A stretch of 21,301 nucleotides of DNA from Deltaproteobacteria bacterium. Lineage in GTDB: Bacteria > Desulfobacterota > Desulfobacteria > Desulfobacterales > ETH-SRB1. Position 1 is the first letter of the stretch; every line of letters begins with the position of its first letter. The position numbers were made by a program, and so were the translations under genes. The notes under the pieces were generated by a model. It worked only from the letters and a program-made list of their open reading frames with translations. It was not told the origin of the DNA and made no database searches. This document shows, in pieces, positions 14,109-21,301 of the stretch. The DNA lies in assembly GCA_019309665.1 (NCBI GenBank), contig JAFDFV010000014.1, positions 1 to 21,301 on the forward strand. Reading direction: 5' to 3'.

Positions 14109-14891
14109 ATGGATTTGGAACTTGTAAAAAGAGTCGGTATCGCTGCTGCTTATAAAGGTGGAATAATTCTTCGATCCTGTCTCGGCAAATTATCCGGTAT
14201 TAATAAAAAAGGTGATATTGATCTTGTTACAGAAGCTGACATTGGATCAGAAAAAGTAATAATTGAGACAATATTAAATACATTTCCAGATCATTCCATA
14301 CTAGCCGAAGAAAGCGGTTTTAATAAAGGCAAAGCTGATTATGAGTGGATTGTTGATCCTCTCGACGGAACAACAAACTTTGCTCATGAACTCAGCATGT
14401 TTTCCATATCCATAGCGTTTGTGTTGCAAGGGAATATAGTTCTCGGCATTGTCTTTAATCCGGCAACAGAAGAACTTTTTACCGCTGTAAAGGGAAAAGG
14501 AGCTGAATTAAATTGCAGACCAATAAAAGTTTCAGGCTCAAAATCGGTTTCAGAAAGTCTGCTTGTAACTGGTTTTCCTTATGATTTTAAAAATATTATC
14601 GACTCCTTAATGCTTCGCTTTTCTAATTGCCTAAAAGCATCCCAGGGTGTCAGAAGGTTAGGATCTGCGGCGCTTGATCTTTGTTTTGTGGCTTGCGGAC
14701 GATTCGATGCCTTCTGGGAACAAAATCTGAAATCCTGGGATACATCTGCAGGCGTGCTGATTGCAAGTGAAGCAGGGGCTGTTATAACGGATTTTTCAAA
14801 CAAGCTGTTTACAATCGACAAAAAGGAAATTCTGGCCAGTAACGGAAAAATTCATAATGAGATGCTTAACTTACTAAAGGACAGCGTATGA
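14109..14891 (+). CDS. suhB: Inositol-1-monophosphatase family phosphatase (SuhB-like)
   Basis: The 260-residue protein has all metal-binding motifs of the Mg-dependent, Li-sensitive phosphatase family: E67-E68 in LAEES, D83-PLD86-GTTNF, and D211 in WDTSAGVLIASEAGAVITDF. It would hydrolyse myo-inositol-1-phosphate or a related sugar phosphate. In other bacteria SuhB also joins rRNA antitermination complexes, which cannot be judged from sequence. Length and motif spacing are normal. There is no SD, and the putative promoter is very close. Its stop overlaps the next small gene (ATGA at 14888-14891). The symbol is by family; the exact substrate is not determined. Confidence 0.9.
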   Translation: MDLELVKRVGIAAAYKGGIILRSCLGKLSGINKKGDIDLVTEADIGSEKVIIETILNTFPDHSILAEESGFNKGKADYEWIVDPLDGTTNFAHELSMFSISIAFVLQGNIVLGIVFNPATEELFTAVKGKGAELNCRPIKVSGSKSVSESLLVTGFPYDFKNIIDSLMLRFSNCLKASQGVRRLGSAALDLCFVACGRFDAFWEQNLKSWDTSAGVLIASEAGAVITDFSNKLFTIDKKEILASNGKIHNEMLNLLKDSV

Positions 14892-15085
14892 AAAAAAAAC
14901 TAACTAATGATATATCTTCTGATGATTATTTGGGATGTTTCGGCAATTTCAATATCAAGGATACTATATGTAAAAACCATTGTTCGCTAAGATTGCGTTG
15001 CTCTATAGAATGTGATCAAAATATCAAACTGGAAATATTGAACGACATTGTATATTCAGATGCTCTATCAATAAAGATGCAATAG
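14888..15085 (+). CDS. Small Cys-rich protein of unknown function
   Basis: This 65-residue product has five cysteines (C17, C28, C32, C38, C42) in a compact stretch, CFGNFNIKDTICKNHCSLRL then RCSIECDQN, followed by a helix. The spacing resembles a small metal- or cluster-binding module that I associate with hypothetical proteins of Desulfobacterota, but I cannot name a family. The ATGA overlap with the phosphatase gene and the clustered cysteines argue that it is real. Its 3' end (15024-15085) is antisense to the aberrant tail of the glcD-like gene, an overlap probably created by a deletion rather than designed. Confidence 0.6.
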   Translation: MKKKLTNDISSDDYLGCFGNFNIKDTICKNHCSLRLRCSIECDQNIKLEILNDIVYSDALSIKMQ

Positions 15086-16445
15086 GATTGAAAAAACATA
15101 GCCGTGAACGCTTACATATTAAGGAATTCATAAGGCCGAGTTCCACGGCCCCTATCTCTTTTTGAATATAAGGTAACTTGGTTATACCGACACCATGTTC
15201 GCCTGAAATAGTTCCGCCCAGTTCGAGTGTATATCCAAACAGAGCTTCAACTGCGGCTTCTGCCTTTTTAAGCTCTTCTTTATTCTTTTTATCAAGCATT
15301 ATATTAAAATGAATATTTCCGTCGCCGGCATGGCCGAAACTCACCATAACAAGTCCGGTTTTTTTTCTTAATTCATCTATTTTTTTTACCATATCAGGTA
15401 TCTTGTTTCTGGGAACTACAATATCTTCATTAATCTTATCCCGGCCATATCTAAACAAAGCCGGCGAGATCGCCTTTCGGGCTTTCCAGAGTTTAGCGGC
15501 ATCCTCTTTAGTCCCGGCTTTTTCAACATTCGCAGCCCCCTGAGAAATACAAAGTTTTTTTATCTGATTTATTGCAATTTCTACCTCTTTCTCTTTTCCA
15601 TCGACATCAATTAAAAGCAAGGCCTCAGAATTAACAGGCAGTCCCATATTAAGATACTCTTCAACACATCTAATTGAAGCATTATCCATATATTCTATGG
15701 TTCGCGGTATTATGCCATATCGAATGATCGCTGAAACCGCCTTTGCAGCAGTTTCCATATTATTAAAAACAGCGGTCATAGTACTGACTGCCTCGGGAAG
15801 TGGTATAAGCCTGAGAGTCATTCGCGTAATTACCCCTAGCGTCCCTTCTGATCCAATAAAAAGCCGGGTCAGGTCATAACCCACTACCCCCTTGGCTGTA
15901 CTTACTCCGGTATTTATAATTTCTCCAGTTGGAAGAACCGCTTCTATCCCAAGCACGTAATCACGGGTAACCCCATATTTAACTGCACGTGGGCCTCCTG
16001 CACATTCTGCCAGGTTGCCGCCCAGAGTACAAAATTCAGAGCTTGAGGGATCCGGGGGATAAAAAAGATTTTCCTTTTCAACAGCTTCATGAAAACGGCC
16101 AGTCACAACACCCGGCTCAACACTGGCAATAAAATTTTCCTTATCTATTTTTAGAATACGGTTAAAGCGGGTCATAGCAAGAATAATCCCACCCTTTACA
16201 GCAAGAGATCCTCCTGTCATCCCGGAACCGGCCCCTCTTGGGATAACAAAAAAACCATCTTTATTGGCGAGCTTTAGAATAGCGGAAATTTCCCGAGCAT
16301 TTTGCGGGAACAGGACTGCGTCAGGCAGATAAGTCTGCGCAGTTGCATCATAAGCATAGCATACAAGGTCCTCCTTAGCTCTGCTGAAATTGGACTTGCC
16401 TGCTATATCTTTAAGCTTTTTAAAAGTTTTATTACTAATTGCCAT
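15024..16445 (-). CDS. FAD-linked oxidase, GlcD/D-lactate dehydrogenase type, aberrant C-terminus
   Basis: This flavoenzyme oxidises a 2-hydroxyacid such as glycolate or D-lactate. The FAD-binding PCMH domain spans about 35-215, with PRGAGSGMTGGS (69-80), PPDPSSSEFCTLGGNLAECA and GVVGYDLTRLFIGSEGTLGV. The C-terminal domain has SFGHAGDGNIHFNIM and SGEHGVGITKLPYI. Relatives end with a segment of the type DPNNILNPGKIF; here residues 444-473 instead read CKRSRLCFFNPIASLLIEHL and on, encoded first by a dispersed repeat (15099-15115) and then by antisense sequence of the neighbouring small gene. Part of the flavin-domain tail is therefore lost. It follows the DnaA-like gene by 24 nt. Substrate is undecided, and activity is doubtful if the tail is real. 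Confidence 0.87.
   Translation of the reverse strand: MAISNKTFKKLKDIAGKSNFSRAKEDLVCYAYDATAQTYLPDAVLFPQNAREISAILKLANKDGFFVIPRGAGSGMTGGSLAVKGGIILAMTRFNRILKIDKENFIASVEPGVVTGRFHEAVEKENLFYPPDPSSSEFCTLGGNLAECAGGPRAVKYGVTRDYVLGIEAVLPTGEIINTGVSTAKGVVGYDLTRLFIGSEGTLGVITRMTLRLIPLPEAVSTMTAVFNNMETAAKAVSAIIRYGIIPRTIEYMDNASIRCVEEYLNMGLPVNSEALLLIDVDGKEKEVEIAINQIKKLCISQGAANVEKAGTKEDAAKLWKARKAISPALFRYGRDKINEDIVVPRNKIPDMVKKIDELRKKTGLVMVSFGHAGDGNIHFNIMLDKKNKEELKKAEAAVEALFGYTLELGGTISGEHGVGITKLPYIQKEIGAVELGLMNSLICKRSRLCFFNPIASLLIEHLNIQCRSIFPV
15099..15115. repeat. Dispersed repeat copy 4, inside the glcD-like 3' end
   Basis: TAGCCGTGAACGCTTAC; on the minus strand it encodes residues near CKRSRLC of the FAD oxidase, exactly where homology to the family ends. 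It matches copies 1 and 3 at most positions. Confidence 0.65.
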
Positions 16446-16469
16446 TGAAATTCTTTGGTTAGGGCTCGG

Positions 16470-17819
16470 TCAGAATTTGTTTGATTCAAGTTTCTTGCTA
16501 AAAATTTCCACCTGTCTTTGCAGAGTTCCTTTTTCTTTTAGCCCTCGTTCAACGACACCAATGGAATGAAGGGCTGTAGCATGATATCTGTTGAAACTTT
16601 TACCAATTGTCTGAAGAGGTGAATCCGTATATCTCCTTGAAAGATAAATTGCTATTTGTCTTGGACGAACAAAGTTTTGTTTTCGGGAACTCGAAATAAT
16701 ATCTTTTATGCTGATATTGAAATGCTTGCAAACAAGTTTCTTAATGATATCTATTGTAATATTTTTACGTTGCCTGATTATATTATGGGTTACACTTTCC
16801 GCAAGCTCAAGGTCGATCGGCACTCCAAGAATCGATGACTTGGCTGTAACTCCTATAAGTCCGCTCTCAAGCTGCCTGACATCCGCTGTCAGTTCACTCG
16901 CTAAATATTCGATTACTTCCCCAGGTAAATCATACTCATTGTTTTTCGATTTTTTTTGTAGTATTCTGACTCTTGTTCTGAAACCAGGAGGGTCAATATT
17001 TGAAATAAGACCGTATGAAAACCGGGACATCAACTTTGCATCAAGCTTAGGAATATCGGAAGGAAGGTAACAGCTTGAAAAAATTATTTTCTTGTCTGCC
17101 TCAAAAAGATAATCAAGAATGAAAGCCAGCTCGATCTGTGTACGCTCCTTTCCGGTTAAACAATGCACATCTTCAAGAAGCAATACATCACATTCATTCC
17201 TGTATTTTTGCTTGAATTTATCAATTGAACCATTTCTAAAAGAATTAACCATTTCACAGGTAAAATCTTCTGCGGTTATATAATATACACGTTCCGTTGG
17301 ATATTGAGATAATATATGGTGACCAACAGCCTGAGAAAGATGGCTTTTCCCCATTCCGGTCTTTGATAATAAAAATAAAGAATTTTGCTGCGAATTCTTT
17401 TTTGAAGCAAGGTCAAGTGCCGCTAAATAAGCAAAGTCATTATTGTTGCCGACAACAAACTGATCAAAAGTAAAATCTTTTCTTAACAGGCGGCCATTAT
17501 ATGGACGTACATTAACCCCGGGCAAAGGTAGCTGGATACTATTATCCCTTTCAAAACCTGAGTTCCCTTTTTTAAACTTTTTGCGGGAAATATCGAGTCT
17601 AAGGGTGTATGCTTTTCCGGAAGTTCTTTTTATTTCTGTTTTTATAATTGAACCATAGTGGTCAAGAATACGTTTTTTTGAAAAAGTATTTGCACATGAA
17701 AGTACGATACGGTTTTCTTTACATTCCATAAACTCCACAGGCTCAATCCACATTCTGTAACTGTGTCCAGGAATTTGTTTTTTAATCGATAATTTTACTT
17801 GTTCCCATATTTGTTTCAT
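16470..17819 (-). CDS. DnaA-family replication initiator-like protein with divergent domain IV
   Basis: The 449-residue protein has the full DnaA architecture. Domain I is 1-75 (IWEQVKLSIKKQIPGHSYRM), domain II a short linker, and domain III AAA+ runs from about 113 (DFTFDQFVVGNNNDFAYLAA). Walker A is S152KTGMGKS159 (usual first Gly replaced by Ser), Walker B D211VLLLED217 (usual DD is ED), Arg finger R266 in SRFSYGL, and sensor II R315 in DVRQLESG. Domain IV is 350-449 with RPRQIAIYLSRRYT. Its DNA-reading loop is N410RYHATALHS419, where canonical DnaA has GRDHTTVLHA, so the Asp and first Thr that contact the DnaA box are Tyr412 and Ala414. It is either this lineage's initiator or a paralogue; dnaN is not adjacent. 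Start ATG 17819 has no clear SD. Confidence 0.88.
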   Translation of the reverse strand: MKQIWEQVKLSIKKQIPGHSYRMWIEPVEFMECKENRIVLSCANTFSKKRILDHYGSIIKTEIKRTSGKAYTLRLDISRKKFKKGNSGFERDNSIQLPLPGVNVRPYNGRLLRKDFTFDQFVVGNNNDFAYLAALDLASKKNSQQNSLFLLSKTGMGKSHLSQAVGHHILSQYPTERVYYITAEDFTCEMVNSFRNGSIDKFKQKYRNECDVLLLEDVHCLTGKERTQIELAFILDYLFEADKKIIFSSCYLPSDIPKLDAKLMSRFSYGLISNIDPPGFRTRVRILQKKSKNNEYDLPGEVIEYLASELTADVRQLESGLIGVTAKSSILGVPIDLELAESVTHNIIRQRKNITIDIIKKLVCKHFNISIKDIISSSRKQNFVRPRQIAIYLSRRYTDSPLQTIGKSFNRYHATALHSIGVVERGLKEKGTLQRQVEIFSKKLESNKF

Positions 17820-17889
17820 AGAGTGTTACAATCCATATTCCAAAAAAAAGGTTAATAATATTAAAAATAGAAGAAATAACTTTGCAAAC

Positions 17890-17995
17890 TATAGACTTTC
17901 AGATAATTAATTTCACAAGGCCAGAAGGAGGAAGGCGTATTAGTTATACGTCGACGACTGATAACACAGTGAAATTATTTATCTGAAAGTCTATA
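17890..17995. repeat. Long imperfect palindrome B upstream of the DnaA-like gene
   Basis: Arms of 27 nt (17890-17916 and 17969-17995) pair at 26 of 27; the left arm starts TATAGACTTTCAGATAA. The centre contains CGTAT-TAGTT-ATACG (17936-17950), a second small stem, and an asymmetric purine-rich AAGGCCAGAAGGAGGAAGGC. It lies about 70 nt upstream of the DnaA-like start codon. Confidence 0.85.
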
Positions 17996-18566
17996 TAAAA
18001 AATCAGACTGTTTGGAAGTAATATTATTGGTTAGAAAGGTTTCAATCGCACAACTTAGGTCTCGCTAAAAAATAACTTGGTAGAAGAATCTGTTTGAGAA
18101 TTTAAAAGTTTCTGGTAAAACCTGCGAACCTGCGTGAAGAATTTAATGGCCTGATTAAGCTATCCGAACTTTTCTGTCAAACCTGAAGAATAATGTTTTA
18201 CACTTATTTATTGAAAAGTTATTAACAATTTATAGTCATCTGTTTTTATTAATCTATCTTTTAATCATACAGGCAACTGCTTCTAAATACAAACATTTTT
18301 GCAATGAGATTTTTCTTCAACTATTTTATGCAGATCCATCATTATCAGCATGATTCTTTACAATAATGTTCTATTCAAAAAGCTTGCTAATGCTTTCATT
18401 ATCTTTAATTTTTAAAAAAAATCCCCTTGTATCTCTGTTGAATAAAATATCTTAAAAATCATCATATAGTTAAGCACAATTTAATTAATTTGTTTGAAAA
18501 TAATATGAAACATGTAATATCCTAAAAATTTGCTGGCTATACTAACAACAACTTAAGGTCATATAA
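17996..18566. other. AT-rich intergenic region between the divergent dnaA-like and pdxA genes
   Basis: No credible gene is visible. A 19-nt stretch at 18044-18062 matches the end of palindrome C at 18 of 19. A possible promoter for pdxA is TTGAAA (18494-18499) with TAATAT (18515-18520), but the spacer is only 15 nt. One site, TTATTAACA (18219-18227), is a single mismatch from a DnaA box. The rest is unexplained AT-rich DNA. Confidence 0.5.
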
Positions 18567-19574
18567 ATGAATAATTATCGCCCGGTTATTGGAATTACCA
18601 TGGGAGATCCCGTTGGTATCGGCCCTGAGATTATACTCAAGGCTCTCTCATCCCCTTTAATTTATAAAACCTGCAAACCGCTCGTAATAGGAGATTTAGG
18701 AGTGCTGGAACTTGCAAAAAAAAGCACGTCAAGCACTCTTAAAATAAAAGATGTTAAAACGCCTGATTCAGGCGCATATAAATACGGACGGATTGATGTT
18801 TTATGCTTATCCAAACTTGATAAGGATAAAATATCCTGGGGTAAACCCACAGTTCAAACAGGAACTGCAATGATAAAATACATAACAACTGCGATAGATA
18901 TGGCAATCAGCCGAAGTATCGGCGCCATTGTTACATGCCCTATAAATAAGGCAGCCATGCAGAAGGCAGGCAGCAAGTTCAGCGGTCACACAGAACTCCT
19001 TGCAGAGCGCACTAAAACTGATAATTATGCAATGATGCTGGCCGGCAATAAACTTCGCGTGGTTCTTGCAACCATTCACATTCCCTTAAAAAATGTTTCA
19101 GCCGAACTTTCAAAAGAACGAATTGTTAAAACCATACAAATTACTTGGCACGCTCTTCATTATAGTTTTGGTTTCAAAAATCCCCGAATTGCTGTAGCAG
19201 GCTTAAATCCTCATGCCGGGGAAGAAAAAATGTTTGGAGATGAGGAAGAAAAAATTATTTTGCCGGCAATAAATTCAGCAAGAAAAAAAGGGTTTGATGT
19301 TTCCGGCCCCTTCCCTCCTGACACGGTATTTTATCACGCTGCAAACGGACGTTATGATGCTGTTGTCTGCATGTATCATGACCAGGGGCTTATTCCGTTT
19401 AAACTGCTGCACTTTACCGATGGAGTTAATACAACTCTCGGGCTGCCGATAATTAGAACTTCTGTTGACCATGGGACTGCTTATGATATCGCAGGAACCG
19501 GAAAAGCAGATCCCGGCAGCCTTGTAGCAGCAATAAATATGGCGACTGAACATGCGGCATATATAAGTGCCTAA
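18567..19574 (+). CDS. pdxA: 4-hydroxythreonine-4-phosphate dehydrogenase
   Basis: PdxA oxidises 4-phosphohydroxy-L-threonine with NAD(P), giving the amino-ketone used by PdxJ to build pyridoxine 5'-phosphate. The 335 residues include GDPVGIGPEI (13-22), CPINKAAMQKAG, SGH141TE, GLNPH216AGEE, CMYH271DQGLIPFK and LGLPIIRTSVDHGTAYDIAG. H141, H216 and H271 fit the substrate and divalent-metal ligands, and length is normal. A weak SD (AAGG) lies 10 nt before the ATG. It is followed 162 nt later by uvrA, with a palindromic structure between that starts inside the last codons of pdxA. No other vitamin B6 gene is in the window. Confidence 0.95.
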   Translation: MNNYRPVIGITMGDPVGIGPEIILKALSSPLIYKTCKPLVIGDLGVLELAKKSTSSTLKIKDVKTPDSGAYKYGRIDVLCLSKLDKDKISWGKPTVQTGTAMIKYITTAIDMAISRSIGAIVTCPINKAAMQKAGSKFSGHTELLAERTKTDNYAMMLAGNKLRVVLATIHIPLKNVSAELSKERIVKTIQITWHALHYSFGFKNPRIAVAGLNPHAGEEKMFGDEEEKIILPAINSARKKGFDVSGPFPPDTVFYHAANGRYDAVVCMYHDQGLIPFKLLHFTDGVNTTLGLPIIRTSVDHGTAYDIAGTGKADPGSLVAAINMATEHAAYISA

Positions 19575-19703
19575 AATGCCTAAAGTTAAGGAATGCACCT
19601 TCGGTGCTGCCAATTCTATGTAAATTAATGGAGCGAAGCGACTCCTTAACTTTAGGCACTTATGCTCGCATTAGGCACTTTTATGTCAGCACTGAAGGTG
19701 CGC
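19565..19703. repeat. Palindromic complex D at the pdxA 3' end
   Basis: The pdxA end AAGTGCCTAA (19565-19574) and TGCCTAAAGTTAAGGA (19577-19592) recur inverted as TCCTTAACTTTAGGCACTT (19643-19661) and TTAGGCACTT (19671-19680). Inner hairpins are GCACC-TTC-GGTGC (19595-19607) and GGAG...CTCC (19630-19645). GCACCTTCGGTGCTG also recurs inverted at 19687-19701 with one change. It probably forms a branched hairpin in the mRNA and could end pdxA transcription or protect its 3' end. Confidence 0.75.
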
Positions 19704-19736
19704 TAATTTAAATGAAATAATCAAGTTTTTGACCTT

Positions 19737-21301
19737 ATGAAATCCGAAAAAATAAAAATACATGGCGCCAGGCAGCATAACCTGAAAAATATAGACGTCG
19801 AACTGCCCAGAAATAAATTAGTTATTATAACGGGTTTATCGGGCTCGGGCAAATCAACACTTGCTTTTGACACTCTTTATGCAGAAGGTCAACGCAGGTA
19901 TGTTGAATCTCTTTCTACTTATGCACGTCAGTTCTTAGAACGTATGGATAAACCGGATGTTGACTTGATTGAGGGTCTCTCGCCCGCCATTGCAATTGAA
20001 CAAAAAACAGCCAGCCATAACCCCAGATCAACGGTTGGCACAGTTACTGAAATTTATGATTATCTCCGTCTTCTGTTTGCCAGAACAGGTACGCCTCACT
20101 GTCATAAATGCGGAAAGCCCATTACTTCGCAAACGCTTGACCAGACCGTAGATAAAGTCATGTCAATGCCTGAAGGGACCAAAATCATTATTTTATCGCC
20201 TCTTGTTGCCGGACAGAAAGGAACTCATGAAAAACTCTTAAAACGTCTTAAAAGAGACGGTTTCGCTCGCATACGTATCAACGGCAAAATATTTGAAATA
20301 GAGAATATTGACAAGCTTGATAAAAACAAGAAGCACACTATCGATGTTGTTGTAGATCGCCTGGTTGTTAAAGAAACTATTAAAAACAGGCTTGCGGATT
20401 CTTTAGAGCTGGCCGTATCTCAGTCAGACGGCATAGCTATGGTTGATGTTTCAGGTAAAAAGCCTGTTATCTTCAACGAAAAATCAGCATGCATAACTTG
20501 CGGTATAAGCTATCCTGAATTTACACCTGCCAGTTTTTCCTTTAATTCTCCGCAAGGCGCATGCCCGAAATGTGATGGCCTTGGCTCAACAAATATATTT
20601 GACCCTGATCAGATAATTCCGAATCCCGAACTATCTTTAAGAGAAGGCGCGGTTATTTTGTGGGCTAACAGAAATTCAGTTCATTTTTTTGAATTTTTAG
20701 ATGCTTTGACCATGCATTATGGCATTGATATCTATACACCTTATAAGGATCTGCCGGATAATTTTAAAAAAGTTCTTCTTTACGGATCAGGAGATGAACA
20801 AATATCATTTTATTTTGAACGGAACAATCGCCGTTTTAACTACAAAAAACCATTTGAAGGCATAATACCAAAATTAGAAAGGCGTTACCTCGAGACGGAT
20901 TCTTTTCAGGCAAGAGAGGAAATCAAGCACTATATGAGTTTCCGTCCCTGCCCGGAATGCCAGGGGACAAAGCTAAATAAAGGAAGCAGATCCGTAAAAG
21001 TAGGCGGGCTTACCATATCTGAAATAACAGCTTTTACTGTGACAAAAGCATATAATTTTTTAAAAAATCTTGAACTTTCCGGCAAAAAAAAGATCATTGC
21101 CAAAAGAATTCTAAAAGAACTTATTGAAAGGCTTAGCTTTCTTGACAACGTGGGCCTGTCATATCTTACTCTTGCCAGATCGGCCTGCACTCTTTCAGGC
21201 GGAGAAAGCCAGAGAATACGTCTTGCAACGCAGATCGGATCGAAATTAACGGGAGTTTTGTATGTTCTGGATGAGCCCAGCATTGGCCTTCATCAAAGGG
21301 A
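19737..21301 (+). CDS. uvrA: Excinuclease ABC subunit A (partial, N-terminal about 521 residues)
   Basis: UvrA is the ATP-dependent damage sensor of nucleotide excision repair. The frame is open to the window edge without a stop. Visible are HGARQHNLKNIDVELPRNKL, Walker A G33LSGSGKST41, LAFDTLYAEGQRRYVESLS, the zinc-finger start C122HKC125, a second Cys pair CITCG with CPKCDGLG, FRPCPECQGTKLN, and the first ABC signature LSGGESQRIRLA followed by Walker B VLYVLDEPSIGLH. These come in normal UvrA order; about 420 residues remain outside. The ATG at 19737 starts MKSEKIKIHGARQHN, matching the family start, although no SD is visible. It is transcribed with or just after pdxA. Confidence 0.96.
   Translation, partial: MKSEKIKIHGARQHNLKNIDVELPRNKLVIITGLSGSGKSTLAFDTLYAEGQRRYVESLSTYARQFLERMDKPDVDLIEGLSPAIAIEQKTASHNPRSTVGTVTEIYDYLRLLFARTGTPHCHKCGKPITSQTLDQTVDKVMSMPEGTKIIILSPLVAGQKGTHEKLLKRLKRDGFARIRINGKIFEIENIDKLDKNKKHTIDVVVDRLVVKETIKNRLADSLELAVSQSDGIAMVDVSGKKPVIFNEKSACITCGISYPEFTPASFSFNSPQGACPKCDGLGSTNIFDPDQIIPNPELSLREGAVILWANRNSVHFFEFLDALTMHYGIDIYTPYKDLPDNFKKVLLYGSGDEQISFYFERNNRRFNYKKPFEGIIPKLERRYLETDSFQAREEIKHYMSFRPCPECQGTKLNKGSRSVKVGGLTISEITAFTVTKAYNFLKNLELSGKKKIIAKRILKELIERLSFLDNVGLSYLTLARSACTLSGGESQRIRLATQIGSKLTGVLYVLDEPSIGLHQR

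Noticed and set aside
9865..18062. CRISPR array
   Set aside because: Repeats are dispersed, palindromic and irregularly spaced, with no uniform spacers and no cas genes.
18494..18520. Confident pdxA promoter
   Set aside because: TTGAAA and TAATAT are good hexamers, but the 15-nt spacer is too short to call with confidence in such AT-rich DNA.
17820..18566. Chromosome origin beside the DnaA-like gene
   Set aside because: The region is AT-rich, but only one weak DnaA-box-like site (TTATTAACA, 18219) was seen, dnaN is absent, and the protein's recognition loop is altered, so box searching is not informative.

Overview
The window looks like chromosomal DNA from a Desulfobacterota (deltaproteobacterial) bacterium, most likely near the Desulfobacterales. 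This rests on the rpsF-rpsR-DUF2232-rplI-dnaB gene order, on the protein styles (PDC-HAMP hybrid kinase, a response regulator with a Cys-rich tail, HflX with a long N-terminal domain) and on AT-rich core genes with many intergenic palindromes. The lineage is inferred from remembered family style; no search was run.

Layout. (1) 1-3669: a two-component cluster, with the tail of a PAS protein, a damaged hybrid histidine kinase and a response regulator. Its codon use is visibly more GC-rich than the core genes further right. (2) 3701-4777, minus: a stand-alone MetE-like methyltransferase. (3) 4900-6330: mobile debris, made of two diverged group II intron 5' pieces with no reverse transcriptase, a DUF2442/DUF4160 gene pair between them, and a broken IS110-type transposase. 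(4) 6453-7925: a small Cys-rich protein, TatA, and a convergent rhomboid protease with a zinc ribbon. (5) 8033-13865: a ribosomal protein and replication run (bS6, bS18, a DUF2232 membrane protein, bL9, DnaB helicase) followed by the GTPase HflX. (6) 14109-15085: an inositol-phosphatase family gene overlapped by a tiny Cys-rich gene. (7) 15024-17819, minus: a full-length but divergent DnaA-family protein followed by a GlcD-type FAD oxidase whose C-terminus looks damaged. (8) 18567-21301: pdxA and the first half of uvrA, which runs off the window.

The most striking non-gene signal is the set of intergenic palindromes. Four long imperfect ones (about 105-160 nt, at 9865, 13892, 17890 and 19565) lie just outside genes. 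Two of them use the last codons and stop of the upstream gene as their 5' arm. There is also a perfect 56-nt palindrome between dnaB and hflX. A short dispersed repeat related to GTAAGCGTTCACGGCTAC occurs at gene ends: it supplies the stop codon of hflX and appears to have replaced the natural C-terminus of the glcD-like gene.

The other main point of interest is the DnaA-family protein. Its AAA+ core is largely intact, but the domain IV residues that normally read the DnaA box are replaced (Tyr and Ala where Asp and Thr are usual). No tRNA, rRNA or CRISPR array was seen.
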